A stretch of DNA of 64,000 nucleotides, taken from the NCBI GenBank assembly GCA_032622095.1, contig CP136064.1:39918426-39982425 (forward strand), in the 5' to 3' direction. Position 1 is the stretch's first letter; each line of letters starts with the position of its first letter. This document shows positions 1 to 14,265 of the stretch, one piece after another. The DNA comes from Siphonodentalium dalli. Lineage: Eukaryota; Mollusca; Scaphopoda; Gadilida; Siphonodentaliidae. The notes beneath the pieces are model-generated. The model was not told the origin of the DNA and made no database searches. It saw only the letters and a list, made by a program, of their open reading frames with translations. The position numbers and the translations under genes are program-made.

Positions 1-3000
1 TATCGTTCGGCCTGTTATCGTTCAGCCTGTTATCGTTCAGCCTGTTATAGTTCAGCCTGTTATCGTTCAGCCTGTTATCTTCGTTCAGCATGTTATCGTT
101 CAGCCTGTTATCGTTCAGCCTGTTACCGTTCAGCCTGTTATCGTTCAGCCTGTTATCGTTCAGCCTGTTATCGTTCAGCCTGTTATCGTTCAGCCTGTTA
201 TCGTTCAGCCTGTTATCGTTCAGCATGTTATCGTTCAGCCTGTTATCGTTCAGCCTGTTATCGTTCAGCCTGTTATCGTTCGTTACCGTTCAGCCTGTTA
301 TCGTTCATCCTGTTACCGTTCAGCCTGTTATCGTTCATCCTGTTATCGTGCAGCCTGTTATCGTTCAGCCTGTTACCGTTCAGCCTGTTATCGTTCAGCC
401 TGTTACCGTTCAGCCTGTTATCGTTCAGCCTGTTATCGTTCAGCCTGTTATCGTTCAGCCTGTTACCGTTCAGCCTGTTATCGTTCAGCCTGTTATCGTT
501 CAGCCTGTTATCGTTCAGCCTGTTATCGTTCAGCCTGTTATCGTTCAGCATGTTATCGTTCAGCCTGTTATCGTTCAGCCTGTTATCGTTCAGCCTGTTA
601 TCGTTCGTTATCGTTCAGCCTGTTATCGTTCAGCCTGTTACCGTTCAGCCTGTTATCGTTCAGCCTGTTATCGTTCAGCCTGTTATCGTTCAGCCTGTTA
701 TCGTTCAGCCTGTTATCGTGCAGTCTGTTATCGTTCAGCCTGTTATCGTTCAGCATGTTATCGTTCAGCCTGTTATCGTGCAGCCTGTTATCGTTCAGTC
801 TCTTATCGTTCAGCCTGTTATCGTTCAGCTGCTGTTATCGTTCAGCCTGTTATCGTTCAGCCTGTTATCGTTCGGCCTGTTATCGTTCAGCCTGTTATCG
901 TTCAGCCTGTTATCGTTCAGCCTGTTATCGTTCAGCCTGTTATCGTCGTTCAGCATGTTATCGTTCAGCCTGTTATCGTTCAGCCTGTTATCGTTCAGCC
1001 TGTTATCGTTCAGCCTGTTATCGTTCAGCCTGTTATCGTTCAGCCTGTTATCGTTCAGCCTGTTATCGTTCAGCCTGTTATCGTTCAGCATGTTATCGTT
1101 CAGCCTGTTATCGTTCAGCATGTTATCGTTCAGCCTGTTATCGTGCAGCCTGTTATCGTTCAGCCTGTTATCGTGCAGCCTGTTATCGTTCAGTCTCTTA
1201 TCGTTCAGCCTGTTATCGTTCAGCTGCTGTTATCGTCGTTCAGCCTCTTATCGTTCAGCATGTTATCGTTCAGCCTGTTATCGTTCAGCCTGTTATCGTT
1301 CATCCTGTTATCGTGCAGCCTGTTATCGTTCAGCCTGTTACCGTTCAGCCTGTTATCGTTCAGCCTGTTACCGTTCAGCCTGTTATCGTTCAGCCTGTTA
1401 TCGTTCAGCCTGTTATCGTTCAGCCTGTTACCGTTCAGCCTGTTATCGTTCAGCCTGTTATCGTTCAGCCTGTTATCGTTCAGCCTGTTATCGTTCAGCC
1501 TGTTATCGTTCAGCATGTTATCGTTCAGCCTGTTATCGTTCAGCCTGTTATCGTTCAGCCTGTTATCGTTCGTTATCGTTCAGCCTGTTATCGTTCAGCC
1601 TGTTACCGTTCAGCCTGTTATCGTTCAGCCTGTTATCGTTCAGCCTGTTATCGTTCGGCCTGTTATCGTTCAGCCTGTTATCGTTCAGCCTGTTATAGTT
1701 CAGCCTGTTATCGTTCAGCCTGTTATCGTCGTTCAGCATGTTATCGTTCAGCCTGTTATCGTTCAGCCTGTTACCGTTCAGCCTGTTATCGTTCAGCCTG
1801 TTATCGTTCAGCCTGTTATCGTTCAGCCTGTTATCGTTCAGCCTGTTATCGTTCAGCATGTTATCGTTCAGCCTGTTATCGTGCAGCCTGTTATCGTTCA
1901 GTCTCTTATCGTTCAGCCTGTTATCGTTCAGCTGCTGTTATCGTTCAGCCTGTTATCGTTCAGCCTGTTATCGTTCGGCCTGTTATCGTTCAGCCTGTTA
2001 TCGTTCAGCCTGTTATCGTTCAGCCTGTTATCGTTCAGCCTGTTATCGTTCAGCATGTTATCGTTCAGCCTGTTATCGTTCAGCCTGTTATCGTCCAGCC
2101 TGTTATCGTTCAGCCTGTTATCGTTCAGCCTGTTATCGTCCAGCCTGTTATCGTTCAGTCTGTTATCGTTCAGTCTGTTATCGTTCAGCATGTTATCGTT
2201 CAGTATGTTATCGTTCAGTCTGTTATCGTTCAGCATGTTATCGTTCAGTCTGTTATCGTTCAGTCTGTTATCGTTCAGCCTGTTATCGTTCAGTCTGTTA
2301 TCGTTCAGTCTGTTATCGTTCAGCATGTTATCGTTCAGCCTGTTATCGTCGTTCAGCATGATATCGTTCAGCCTGTTATCGTTCAGCCTGTTATCGTTCA
2401 GCCTGTTATCGTTCAGCATGTTATCGTTCAGCCTGTTATCGTTCAGTCTGTTATCGTTCAGTCTGTTATCGTTCAGCCTGTTATCGTTCAGTCTGTTATC
2501 GTTCAGTCTGTTATCGTTCAGCATGTTATCGTTCAGCCTGTTATCGTCGTTCAGCATGATATCGTTCAGCCTGTTATCGTTCAGCCTGTTATCGTTCAGC
2601 ATGTTATCGTTCAGCCTGTTATCGTTCAGCATGTTATCGTTCAGCATGTTATCGTTCAGCCTGTTATCGTTCAGCATGTTATCGTTCAGCCTGTTATCGT
2701 TCAGCCTGTTATCGTTCAGCCTGTTATCGTTCAGCCTGTTATCGTTCAGCCTGTTATCGTTCAGCCTGTTATCGTTCAGTCTGTTATCGTTCGGCCTGTT
2801 ATCGTTCAGCATGTTATCGTTCAGTCTGTTATCGTTCAGCCTGTTATCGTTCAGCCTGTTATCGTTCAGCCTGTTATCGTTCAGCCTGTTATCGTTCAGC
2901 CTGTTATCGTTCAGCCTGTTATCGTTCAGTCTGTTATCGTTCAGCCTGTTATCGTTCAGCCTGTTATCGTTCAGCCTGTTATCGTTCAGTCGGTTATCGT

Positions 3001-6000
3001 TCAGCATGTTATCGTTCAGCCTGTTATCGTTCAGTCTGTTATCGTTCAGCCTGTTATCGTTCAGTCTGTTATCGTTCAGCCTGTTATCGTTCATCCTGTT
3101 ATCGTTCAGCCTGTTATCGTTCAGCCTGTTATCGTTCAGCCGGTTATCGTTCAGCCGGTTATCGTTCAGCATGTTATCGTTCAGCCTGTTATCGTTCAGC
3201 ATGTTATCGTTCAGCCTGTTATCGTCCAGCCTGTTATCGTTCAGCCTGTTATCGTTCAGCCTGTTATCGTTCAGCCTGTTATCGTTCAGCCTGTTATCGT
3301 TCAGCCTGTTATCGTCGTTCAGCATGTTATCGTTCAGCCTGTTATCGTTCAGCCTGTTACCGTTCAGCCTGTTATCGTTCAGCTTGTTATCGTTCAGCCT
3401 GTTATCGTTCAGCCTGTTATCGTTCGTTATCGTTCAGCCTGTTATCGTTCAGCATGTTATCGTTCAGCATGTTATCGTTCAGTCTGTTATCGTTCAGCCT
3501 GTTATCGTTCGGCCTGTTATCGTTCAGCCTGTTATAGTTCAGCCTGTTATCGTTCAGCCTGTTATCGTTCAGCCTGTTATCGTTCAGCCTGTTATCGTTC
3601 AGCCTGTTATCGTTCAGCCTGTTATCGTTCAGCCTGTTATCGTTCAGCCTGTTATCGTTCAGTCGGTTATCGTTCAGCCTGTTATCGTTCAGCCTGTTAT
3701 CGTTCAGTCTGTTATCGTTCAGCCTGTTATCGTTCAGCCTGTTATCGTTCAGCCTGTTATCGTTCAGCCTGTTATCGTTCAGCCTGTTATCGTTCAGCCG
3801 GTTATCGTTCAGCCTGTTATCGTTCAGCCTGTTATCGTTCAGCCTGTTATCGTTCAGCCTGTTATCGTCGTTCAGCATGTTATCGTTCAGCCTGTTATCG
3901 TTCAGCCTGTTACCGTTCAGCCTGTTGTCGTTCAGCCTGTTATCGTTCAGCCTGTTATCGTTCAGCATGTTATCGTTCAGCCTGTTATCGTTCAGCCTGT
4001 TATCGTTCAGCCTGTTATCGTTCAGCCTGTTATCGTTCAGCCGGTTATCGTTCGTTATCGTTCAGTCTGTTATCGTCCAGCATGTTATCGTTCAGCCTGT
4101 TATCGTTCAGCCTGTTATCGTTCAGCATGTTATCGTTCAGCCTGTTATCGTTCAGCCTGTTATCGTTCAGCCTGTTATCGTTCAGCCTGTTATCGTTCGT
4201 TATCGTTCAGTCTGTTATCGTTCAGCATGTTATCGTTCAGCATGTTATCGTTCAGCATGTTATCGTTCAGCATGTTATCGTTCGGCCTGTTATCGTTCAG
4301 CCTGTTATCGTTCAGCCTGTTATCGTTCAGTCTGTTATCGTTCAGCCTGTTATCGTTCAGCCTGTTATCGTTCAGCATGTTATCGTTCAGCCTGTTATCG
4401 TTCGTTATCGTTCAGCCTGTTATCGTTCAGCCTGTTATCGTTCAGCCTGTTATCGTTCAGCATGTTATCGTTCGGCCTGTTATCGTTCAGCCTGTTATCG
4501 TTCAGCCTGTTATCGTTCAGTCTGTTATCGATCAGCCTGTTATCGTTCAGCCTGTTATCGTTCAGCATGTTATCGTTCAGCCTGTTATCGTCCAGCCTGT
4601 TATCGTTCAGCCTGTTATCGTTCAGCCTGTTATCGTTCAGCCTGTTATAGTTCAGCCTGTTATCGTTCAGCCTGTTATCGTCGTTCAGCATGTTATCGTT
4701 CAGCCTGTTATCGTTCATCCTGTTATCGTTCAGCATGTTATCGTTCAGCCTGTTATCGTTCAGCCTGTTATCGTTCGGCCTGTTATCGTTCAGCCTGTTA
4801 TAGTTCAGCCTGTTATCGTTCAGCCTGTTATCGTTCAGCCTGTTATCGTTCAGCCTGTTATCGTTCAGTCGGTTATCGTTCAGCCTGTTATCGTTCAGCC
4901 TGTTATCGTCGTTCAGCCTGTTATCGTTCAGCCTGTTATCGTTCAGCCAGTTATCGTTCAGCCTGTTATCGTTCAGCCTGTTATCGTTCAGCCTGTTATC
5001 GTTCAGTCTGTTATCGTCGTTCAGCCTGTTATCGTTCAGCCTGTTATCGTTCAGCCTGTTATCGTTCAGCCTGTTATCGTTCAGTCTGTTATCGTCGTTC
5101 AGCCTGTTATCGTTCAGCCTGTTATCGTTCAGTCTGTTATCGTTCGGCCTGTTATCGTTCAGTCTGTTATCGTTCAGCCTGTTATCGTTCAGCCTGTTAT
5201 CGTTCAGCCTGTTATCGTTCAGCCTGTTATCGTTCAGCCTGTTATCGTCGTTCAGCCTGTTATCGTTCAGCCTGTTATCGTTCAGCCTGTTATCGTTCAG
5301 CCTGTTATCGTTCAGCCTGTTATCGTTCAGCCTGTTATCGTTCAGTCGGTTATCGTTCAGCCTGTTATCGTTCAGCCTGTTATCGTTCAGTCTGTTATCG
5401 TTCAGCCTGTTATCGTTCAGCCTGTTATCGTTCAGCCTGTTATCGTTCAGCCTGTTATCGTTCAGCCTGTTATCGTTCAGCCGGTTATCGTTCAGCCTGT
5501 TATCGTTCAGCATGTTATCGTTCAGCCTGTTATCGTTCAGCATGTTATCGTTCAGTCTGTTATCGTCCAGCCTGTTATCGTTCAGCCTGTTATCGTTCAG
5601 CCTGTTATCGTTCAGCCTGTTATAGTTCAGCCTGTTATCGTTCAGCCTGATATCGTCGTTCAGCATGTTATCGTTCAGCCTGTTATCGTTCAGCCTGTTA
5701 CCGTTCAGCCTGTTATCGTTCAGCTTGTTATCGTTCAGCCTGTTATCGTTCAGCCTGTTATCGTTCGTTATCGTTCAGCCTGTTATCGTTCAGCCTGTTA
5801 TCGTTCAGCCTGTTATCGTTCAGCCTGTTATCGTTCAGCCTGTTATCGTTCAGCCTGTTACCGTTCAGCCTGTTATCGTTCAGCTTGTTATCGTTCAGCC
5901 TGTTATCGTTCAGCCTGTTATCGTTCGTTATCGTTCAGCCTGTTATCGTTCAGCCTGTTATCGTTCAGCCTGTTATCGTTCAGCCTGTTATCGTTCAGCC

Positions 6001-9000
6001 TGTTATCGTTCAGCCTGTTACCGTTCAGCCTGTTATCGTTCAGCTTGTTATCGTTCAGCCTGTTATCGTTCAGCCTGTTATCGTTCGTTATCGTTCAGCC
6101 TGTTATCGTTCAGCCTGTTATCGTTCAGCCTGTTATCGTTCAGCCTGTTATCGTTCAGCCTGTTATCGTTCAGCCTGTTATCGTGCAGCCTGTTATCGTT
6201 CAGCCTGTTATCGTGCAGCCTGTTATCGTGCAGACTGTTATCGTTCAGCCTGTTATCGTTCAGCCTGTTATCGTTCAGTCGGTTATCGTTCAGCCTGTTA
6301 TCGTTCAGCCTGTTATCGTTCAGTCTGTTATCGTTCAGCCTGTTATCGTTCAGCCTGTTATCGTTCAGCCTGTTATCGCTCAGCCTGTTATCGTTCAGCC
6401 TGTTATCGTTCAGCCGGTTATCGTTCAGCCTGTTATCGTTCAGCCTGTTATCGTTCAGCCTGTTATCGTTCAGCCTGTTATCGTTCAGCCTGTTATCGTT
6501 CAGCATGTTATCGTTCAGCCTGTTATCGTTTAGCATGTTATCGTTCAGCCTGTTATCGTCCAGCCTGTTATCGTTCAGCCTGTTATCGTTCAGCCTGTTA
6601 TCGTTCAGCCTGTTATAGTTCAGCATGTTATCGTTCAGCCTGTTATCGTTCGGCCTGTTATCGTTCAGCCTGTTATCGTTCAGCCTGTTATCGTTCAGCC
6701 TGTTATCGTTCAGCCTGTTATCGTCGTTCAGCATGTTATCGTTCAGCCTGTTATCGTCGTTCAGCATGTTATCGTTCAGCCTGTTATCGTTCGGCCTGTT
6801 ATCGTTCAGCCTGTTATCGTTCAGCCTGTTATCGTCGTTCAGCATGTTATCGTTCAGCCTGTTATCGTTCAGCCTGTTATCGTTCAGCCTGTTATCGTTC
6901 AGCCTGTTATCGTTCAGCCTGTTATCGTTCAGCCTGTTATCGTTCAGCCTGTTATCGTTCAGCCTGTTATCGTTCAGCCTGTTATCGTTCAGCCTGTTAT
7001 CGTTCAGCCTGTTATCGTTCAGCCTGTTATCGTTCAGCCTGTTATCGTTCAGCCTGTTATCGTTCAGCCTGTTATCATTCAGCCTGTTATCGTTCAGCCT
7101 GTTATCGTTCAGCCTGTTATCGTTCAGACTGTTATCGTTCAGCATGTTATCGTTCAGCCTGTTATCGTTCAGCTGCTGTTATCGTTCAGCCTGTTATCGT
7201 TCAGCCTGTTATCGTTCAGCCTGTTATCGTTCAGCCTGTTATCGTTCAGCCTGTTATCGTTCAGCCTGTTATCGTTCAGCATGTTATCGTTCAGCCTGTT
7301 ATCGTTCAGCCTGTTATCGTTCAGCCTGTTATAGTTCAGCCTGTTATCGTTCAGCCTGTTATAGTTCAGCCTGTTATCGTTCAGCCTGTTATCGTCGTTC
7401 AGCCTGTTATCGTTCAGCCTGTTATCGTTCAGTCTGTTATCGTTCAGTCTGTTATCGTTCAGCCTGTTATAGTTCAGCCTGTTATCGTTCAGCCTGTTAT
7501 CGTTCAGCCTGTTATCGTTCAGCCTGTTATCGTTCAGCATGTTATCGTTCAGCCTGTTATCGTCGTTCAGCATGTTATCGTTCAGCCTGTTATCGTTCGG
7601 CCTGTTATCGTTCAGCCTGTTATCGTTCAGCCTGTTATCGTCGTTCAGCATGTTATCGTTCAGCCTCTTATCGTTCAGCCTGTTATCGTTCAGCATGTTA
7701 TCGTTCAGCTGCTGTTATCGTTCAGCATGTTATCGTTCAGCCTGTTATCGTTCAGCCTGTTATCGTTCAGCCTGTTATCGTTCAGTCTGTTATCGTTCAG
7801 CCTGTTATCGTCGTTCAGCATGTTATCGTTCAGCCTGTTATCGTTCAGCCTGTTACCGTTCAGCCTGTTATCGTTCAGCCTGTTATCGTTCAGCCTGTTA
7901 TCGTTCAGCCTGTTATCGTTCAGCCTGATATCGTTCAGCCTGTTATCGTTCAGCCTGTTATCGTTCAGCCTGTTATCGTTCAGTCTGTTATCGTTCAGTC
8001 TGTTATCGTTCAGCCTGTTATCGTTCAGCCTCTTATCGTTCAGCCTGTTATCGTTCAGCCTGTTATCGTTCAGCCTCTTATCGTTCAGCCTGTTATCGTT
8101 CAGCCTGTTATCGTTCAGCATGTTATCGTTCAGTCTGTTATCGTTCAGCCTGTTATCGTTCAGCCTGTTATCGTTCAGCCTGTTATCGTTCAGCCTGTTA
8201 TCGTTCAGCCTGTTATCGTTCAGCCTGTTATCGTTCAGCCTGTTATCGTTCAGTCTGTTATCGTTCAGTCTGTTATCGTTCAGCCTGTTATCGTTCAGCC
8301 TGTTATCGTTCAGCCTCTTATCGTTCAGCCTGTTACCGTTCAGCCTGTTATCGTTCAGCATGTTATCGTTCAGCATGTTATCGTTCAGCATGTTATCGTT
8401 CAGCATGTTATCGTTCAGCCTGTTATCGTTCAGCATGTTATCGTTCAGTCTGTTATCGTTCAGCATGTTATCGTTCAGCCTGTTATCGTTCAGCCTGTTA
8501 TCGTTCAGCCTGTTATCGTTCAGCCTCTTATCGTTCAGCCTGTTGTCGTTCAGCCTGTTATCGTTCAGCATGTTATCGTTCAGTCTGTTATCGTTCAGCC
8601 TGTTATCGTTCAGCCTGTTATCGTTCAGCCTGTTATCGTTCAGCCTGTTATCGTTCAGCCTGTTATCGTCGTTCAGCATGTTATCGTTCAGCCTCTTATC
8701 GTTCAGCCTGTTATCGTTCAGCCTGTTATCGTTCAGCATGTTATCGTTCAGTCTGTTATCGTTCAGCCTGTTATCGTTCAGCCTGTTATCGTTCAGCCTG
8801 TTATCGTTCAGCCTGTTATCGTTCAGCCTGTTATCGTTCAGCCTGTTATCGTCGTTCAGCATGTTATCGTTCAGCCTGTTATCGTTCAGCCTGTTATCGT
8901 TCAGCCTGTTATCGTTCAGCCTGTTATCGTTCAGCCTGTTATCGTTCAGCATGTTATCGTTCAGTCTGTTATCGTTCAGCCTGTTACCGTTCAGCATGTT

Positions 9001-12000
9001 ATCGTTCAGTCTGTTATCGTTCAGTCTGTTATCGTTCAGCATGTTACCGTTCAGCATGTTATCGTTCAGTCTGTTATCGTTCAGTCTGTTATCGTTCAGC
9101 ATGTTATCGTTCAGTCTGTTATCGTTCAGTCTGTTATCGTTCAGTCTGTTATCGTTCAGCCTGTTATCGTTCAGCATGTTATCGTTCAGCATGTTATCGT
9201 TCAGCCTGTTATCGTTCAGTCTGTTATCGTTCAGCCTGTTATCGTTCAGCCTGTTATCGTTCAGCCTGTTATCGTTCAGCCTGTTATCGTTCAGCCTGTT
9301 ATCGTTCAGCCTGTTATCGTTCAGCCTGTTATCGTCGTTCAGCATGTTATCGTTCAGCCTGTTATCGTTCAGCCTGTTATCGTTCAGCCTGTTATCGTTC
9401 AGCCTGTTATCGTTCAGCCTGTTATCGTTCAGCCTGTTATCGTTCAGCCTGTTATCGTTCAGCCTGTTATCGTTCAGCCTGTTATCGTCGTTCAGCATGT
9501 TATCGTTCAGCCTCTTATCGTTCAGCCTGTTATCGTTCAGCCTGTTATCGTTCAGCCTGTTATCGTTCAGCCTGTTATCGTTCAGCCTGTTATCGTCGTT
9601 CAGCATGTTATCGTTCAGCATGTTATCGTTCAGCCTGTTATCGTCGTTCAGCCTGTTATCGTTCGGCCTGTTATCGTTCAGTCTGTTATCGTTCAGTCTG
9701 TTATCGTTCAGTCTGTTATCGTTCAGCCTCTTATCGTTCAGCCTGTTATCGTTCAGCCTGTTATCGTTCAGCCTCTTATCGTTCAGCCTGCTATCGTCGT
9801 TCAGCATGTTATCGTTCAGCCTCTTATCGTTCAGCCTGTTATCGTTCAGCCTGTTATCGTTCAGCCTGTTATCGTTCAGCCTGTTATCGTTCAGCCTGTT
9901 ATCGTCGTTCAGCATGTTATCGTTCAGCATGTTATCGTTCAGCCTGTTATCGTCGTTCAGCCTGTTATCGTTCGGCCTGTTATCGTTCAGTCTGTTATCG
10001 TTCAGTCTGTTATCGTTCAGTCTGTTATCGTTCAGCCTCTTATCGTTCAGCCTGTTATCGTTCAGCCTGTTATCGTTCAGCCTCTTATCGTTCAGCCTGC
10101 TATCGTCGTTCAGCCTGTTATCGTTCAGCCTGTTATCGTTCAGCCTGTTATCGTCGTTCAGCATGTTATCGTTCAGCATGTTATCGTTCAGCCTGTTATC
10201 GTCGTTCAGCCTGTTATCGTTCAGCCTGTTATCGTTCGGCCTGTTATCGTTCAGTCTGTTATCGTTCAGTCTGTTATCGTTCGGCCTGTTATCGTTCAGC
10301 CTGTTATCGTTCAGTCTGTTATCGTTCGGCCTGTTATCGTTCAGTCTGTTATCGTTCAGTCTGTTATCGTTCAGTCTGTTATCGTTCAGCCTCTTATCGT
10401 TCAGCCTGTTATCGTTCAGCCTGTTATCGTTCAGCCTCTTATCGTTCAGCCTGCTATCGTCGTTCAGCATGTTATCGTTCAGCCTCTTATCGTTCAGCCT
10501 GTTATCGTTCAGCCTGTTATCGTTCAGCCTCTTATCGTTCAGCCTGTTATCGTTCAGCCTGTTGTCGTTCAGCATGTTATCGTTCAGCCTGTTATCGTTC
10601 AGCCTGTTATCGTTCAGCCTGTTATCGTTCAGCCTGTTATCGTTCAGCCTGTTATCGTTCAGCCTGTTATCGTCGTTCAGCCTGTTATCGTTCAGTCTGT
10701 TATCGTTCAGTCTGTTATCGTTCAGTCTGTTATCGTTCAGCCTGTTATCGTTCAGTCTGTTATCGTTCGGCCTGTTATCGTTCAGCCTGTTATCGTTCAG
10801 CCTCTTATCGTTCAGCCTGTTATCGTTCAGCCTGTTATCGTTCAGCCTGTTATCGTTCAGCCTGTTATCGTTCAGCCTGTTATCGTTCAGCCTGTTATCG
10901 TTCAGCCTGTTATCGTTCAGCCTGTTATCGTTCAGTCTGTTATCGTTCAGTCTGTTATCGTTCAGTCTGTTATCGTTCGGCCTGTTATCGTTCAGCCTGT
11001 TATCGTTCAGCCTGTTATCGTTCAGCCTGTTATCGTTCAGCCTGTTATCGTTCAGCCTGTTATCGTTCAGCCTGTTATCGTTCAGCCTGTTATCGTTCAG
11101 CCTGTTATCGTTCAGCCTGTTATCGTGCAGCCTGTTATCGTTCAGCCTGTTATCGTTCAGCCTGTTATCGTTCAGTCTGTTATCGTTCAGCATGTTATCG
11201 TTCAGCCTGTTATCGTTCAGCCTGTTATCGTTCAGCCTGTTATCGTTCAGCCTGTTATCGTTCAGCCTGTTATCGTTCGGCCTGTTATCGTTCAGCCTGT
11301 TATCGTTCAGCCTGTTATCGTGCAGCCTGTTATCGTTCAGCCTGTTATCGTTCAGCCTGTTATCGTTCAGTCTGTTATCGTTCAGCATGTTATCGTTCAG
11401 CCTGTTATCGTTCAGCCTGTTATCGTTCAGCCTGTTATCGTTCAGCCTGTTATCGTTCAGCCTGTTATCGTTCAGCCTGTTATCGTTCAGCCTGTTATCG
11501 TTCGGCCTGTTATCGTTCAGCCTGTTATCGTTCAGCCTGTTATCGTTCAGCCTGTTATCGTTCAGCCTGTTATCGTTCAGCCTGTTATCGTTCAGCCTGT
11601 TATCGTTCAGCCTGTTATCGTTCAGCCTGTTATCGTTCAGCATGTTACCGTTCAGCCTGTTATCGTTCGGCCTGTTATCGTTCAGCATGTTATCGTTCAG
11701 CCTGTTATCGTTCAGCCTGTTATCGTTCAGCATGTTATCGTTCAGCCTGTTATCGTTCGGCCTGTTATCGTTCAGCATGTTACCGTTCAGCCTGTTATCG
11801 TTCAGCATGTTATCGTTCAGCCTGTTATCGTTCAGCCTGTTATCGTTCGGCCTGTTATCGTTCGGCCTGTTATCGTTCAGCCTGTTATCGTTCAGCCTGT
11901 TACCGTTCGGCCTGTTATCGTTCAGCCTGTTATCGTTCAGCCTGTTATCGTTCAGCCTGTTACCGTTCAGCATGTTATCGTTCAGCATGTTATCGTTCAG

Positions 12001-13265
12001 CCTGTTATCGTTCAGCCTGTTATCGTTCAGCCTGTTATCGTTCAGTCTGTTATCGTTCAGCCTGTTATCGTTCAGCCTGTTATCGTTCAGTCTGTTATCG
12101 TTCAGTCTGTTATCGTTCAGCCTGTTATCGTTCAGCCTGTTATCGTTCGGCCTGTTATCGTTCAGTCTGTTATCGTTCAGTCTGTTATCGTTCAGTCTGT
12201 TATCGTTCGGCCTGTTATCGTTCAGCCTGTTATCGTTCAGTCTGTTATCGTTCGGCCTGTTATCGTTCGGCCTGTTATCGTTCAGCCTGTTATCGTTCGG
12301 CCTGTTATCGTTCAGCCTGTTATCGTTCAGTCTGTTATCGTTCGGCCTGTTATCGTTCAGCCTGTTATCGTTCAGTCTGTTATCGTTCGGCCTGTTATCG
12401 TTCAGCCTGTTATCGTTCAGCCTGTTACCGTTCAGCATGTTATCGTTCAGCATGTTATCGTTCAGCCTGTTATCGTTCAGCCTGTTATCGTTCAGCCTGT
12501 TATCGTTCAGTCTGTTATCGTTCAGCCTGTTATCGTTCAGCCTGTTACCGTTCAGCCTGTTATCGTTCAGCCTGTTATCGTTCAGTCTGTTATCGTTCAG
12601 CCTGTTATCGTTCAGCCTGTTATCGTTCAGCCTGTTATCGTTCAGCCTGTTATCGTTCAGCCTGTTATCGTTCGGCCTGTTATCGTTCAGCCTGTTATCG
12701 TTCAGCCTGTTATCGTCGTTCAGCCTGTTATCGTTCAGCCTGTTATCGTCGTTCAGCCTGTTATCGTTCGGCCTGTTATCGTTCAGCCTGTTATCGTTCA
12801 GTCTGTTATCGTTCGGCCTGTTATCGTTCAGCCTGTTATCGTTCAGTCTGTTATCGTTCGGCCTGTTATCGTTCAGTCTGTTATCGTTCGGCCTGTTATC
12901 GTTCAGCCTGTTATCGTTCAGCCTGTTATCGTTCAGCCTGTTATCGTTCAGCCTGTTACCGTTCAGCATGTTATCGTTCAGCCTGTTACCGTTCAGCCTG
13001 TTATCGTCGTTCAGCCTGTTATCGTTCAGCATGTTATCGTTCAGCATGTTATCGTTCAGTCTGTTATCGTTCAGCCTGTTATCGTTCAGCCTGTTATCGT
13101 TCAGTCTGTTATCGTTCAGCCTGTTATCGTTCAGCCTGTTATCGTTCGGCCTGTTATCGTTCAGCATGTTATCGTTCGGCCTGTTATCGTTCAGCCTGTT
13201 ATCGTTCAGCATGTTATCGTTCAGCCTGTTATCGTTCAGTCTGTTATCGTTCAGCCTGTTATCGT
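1..13265. repeat. 15-bp minisatellite array, higher-order, open at left edge
   Basis: More than 850 tandem copies of the 15-bp unit TTATCGTTCAGCCTG fill the first 13.26 kb and start before the window. Common variants change the second half (CAGCATG, CAGTCTG, CGGCCTG, CAGCCTC) or the first (TTACCG). An 18-bp variant with an extra TCG is usually followed by CATG, and 10-bp and 17-bp variants also occur. Variant order is itself repeated: a 160-bp block recurs near 5,698, 5,858 and 6,018, and a ~308-bp block near 9,595 and 9,903. The unit length is a multiple of three and the unit lacks stops in all three + frames and one - frame. Very long open frames therefore arise by arithmetic and are not called as genes. 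It ends abruptly in unique sequence. Confidence 0.97.
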
Positions 13266-14265
13266 GAGAATGGTCACGCCATGGACTTGTAATATGATTT
13301 GTTTTATGTTCATAATGGGCTTAGAATCGCCTCAGTTTGAGTCCATAACTAACTGAAATGAGAGTCATTTTAGTGCCTTTATGAACTCATATCGTCTTAT
13401 TATTATAAGTTCAGTGTGGGCCGATTATAATGTGAATAAACCAACTCAGAACAGATTAACGCTCTTTATAATGTGTTTTCACTTAAGTCCGCGCCAGTCA
13501 AAGAAATAGTGGGTGTAAGGCTACTATTGGCTTATTTCAGAATCAATTAAGTTCAATATGAACCTATTTGCAATAAGATATGTTGCATCGTTAGAATATA
13601 TGGATGTCACCAAACATTCTTCAGTGTTTTACTATTATTAGTGAATTGTCATTCAATTGTCATTCACGTAGAACAGTTATTCAATCATTGTAAATTGGTT
13701 ATTTTTTGTCTAAGGAAAATTTATGATATCTGTTACTTCTGACTCAAATTGCTTTATGAATAATTCAAGGTTTTATCCAGGTCTTAACCTATGGTGCCGG
13801 ACATTTGACGAATGAGATTCCACAGCGGGCTAGAATAACTAAATTCACACTCTGGGAACCTCATTCTGCTTAGGCCTCATATTCTCTGAAAAGTATCTGT
13901 AGTAACAAATTAACAAGTTTGTTTAGTTTCTCTATATCCCCCAAATTGCAACACGGCACAATGCATAATCGAGGTGCCCAATGGGTACACATCACCATCT
14001 TAACCATCAGGGTACTTAAATCTGTGTCTTTGTCTGGCATAGCAGATGAGACCATGCATAATGGGGTCAACATGGGATGTATTTGGTGACGCAGCCCGCT
14101 GTGTGGGATGGCGTCACCAAATTCACCCTCTGTCACCTCCTTATTCTTCAAACAATAGTCTGCACCGTTTAGATGATACGACTACACAACTGTTAGTTGT
14201 GCAGACTCGCATTCTCTGTTCATAATTTCAACGTTTATATATATTGCTTGTATGTTATCTGACAG
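13266..14265. other. Non-coding, probable chitinase intron
   Basis: AT-rich sequence between the minisatellite and the first visible chitinase exon. Apart from a degraded MITE (13,812-14,150), nothing recognisable was seen. A pyrimidine-poor 3' splice site (ACAG) ends it at 14,265. Confidence 0.5.
13812..14150. mobile_element. Diverged MITE related to the element at 59.57 kb
   Basis: Both ends contain an AGCGGGCT-like stretch followed by CAAATTCACCCTCTG and CCTCATTCTGC-like sequence, as in the palindromic element at 59,571-59,776. An inner inverted pair TTTGGTGACGC / GCGTCACCAAA is visible near 14,065-14,120. It is degraded and the borders are approximate. Confidence 0.45.

Noticed and set aside
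1-13265. CRISPR-like array
   Set aside because: Units are directly adjacent with no unique spacers, and the context is an animal genome.
90-13356. Very long open frames (up to 2,460 codons) of SFSLL / VIVQP / CYRSA / NDNRL repeats
   Set aside because: They follow from a 15-bp unit without stops in four frames. They switch frame at odd-length units and have no promoter, splice sites or non-repeat domain.
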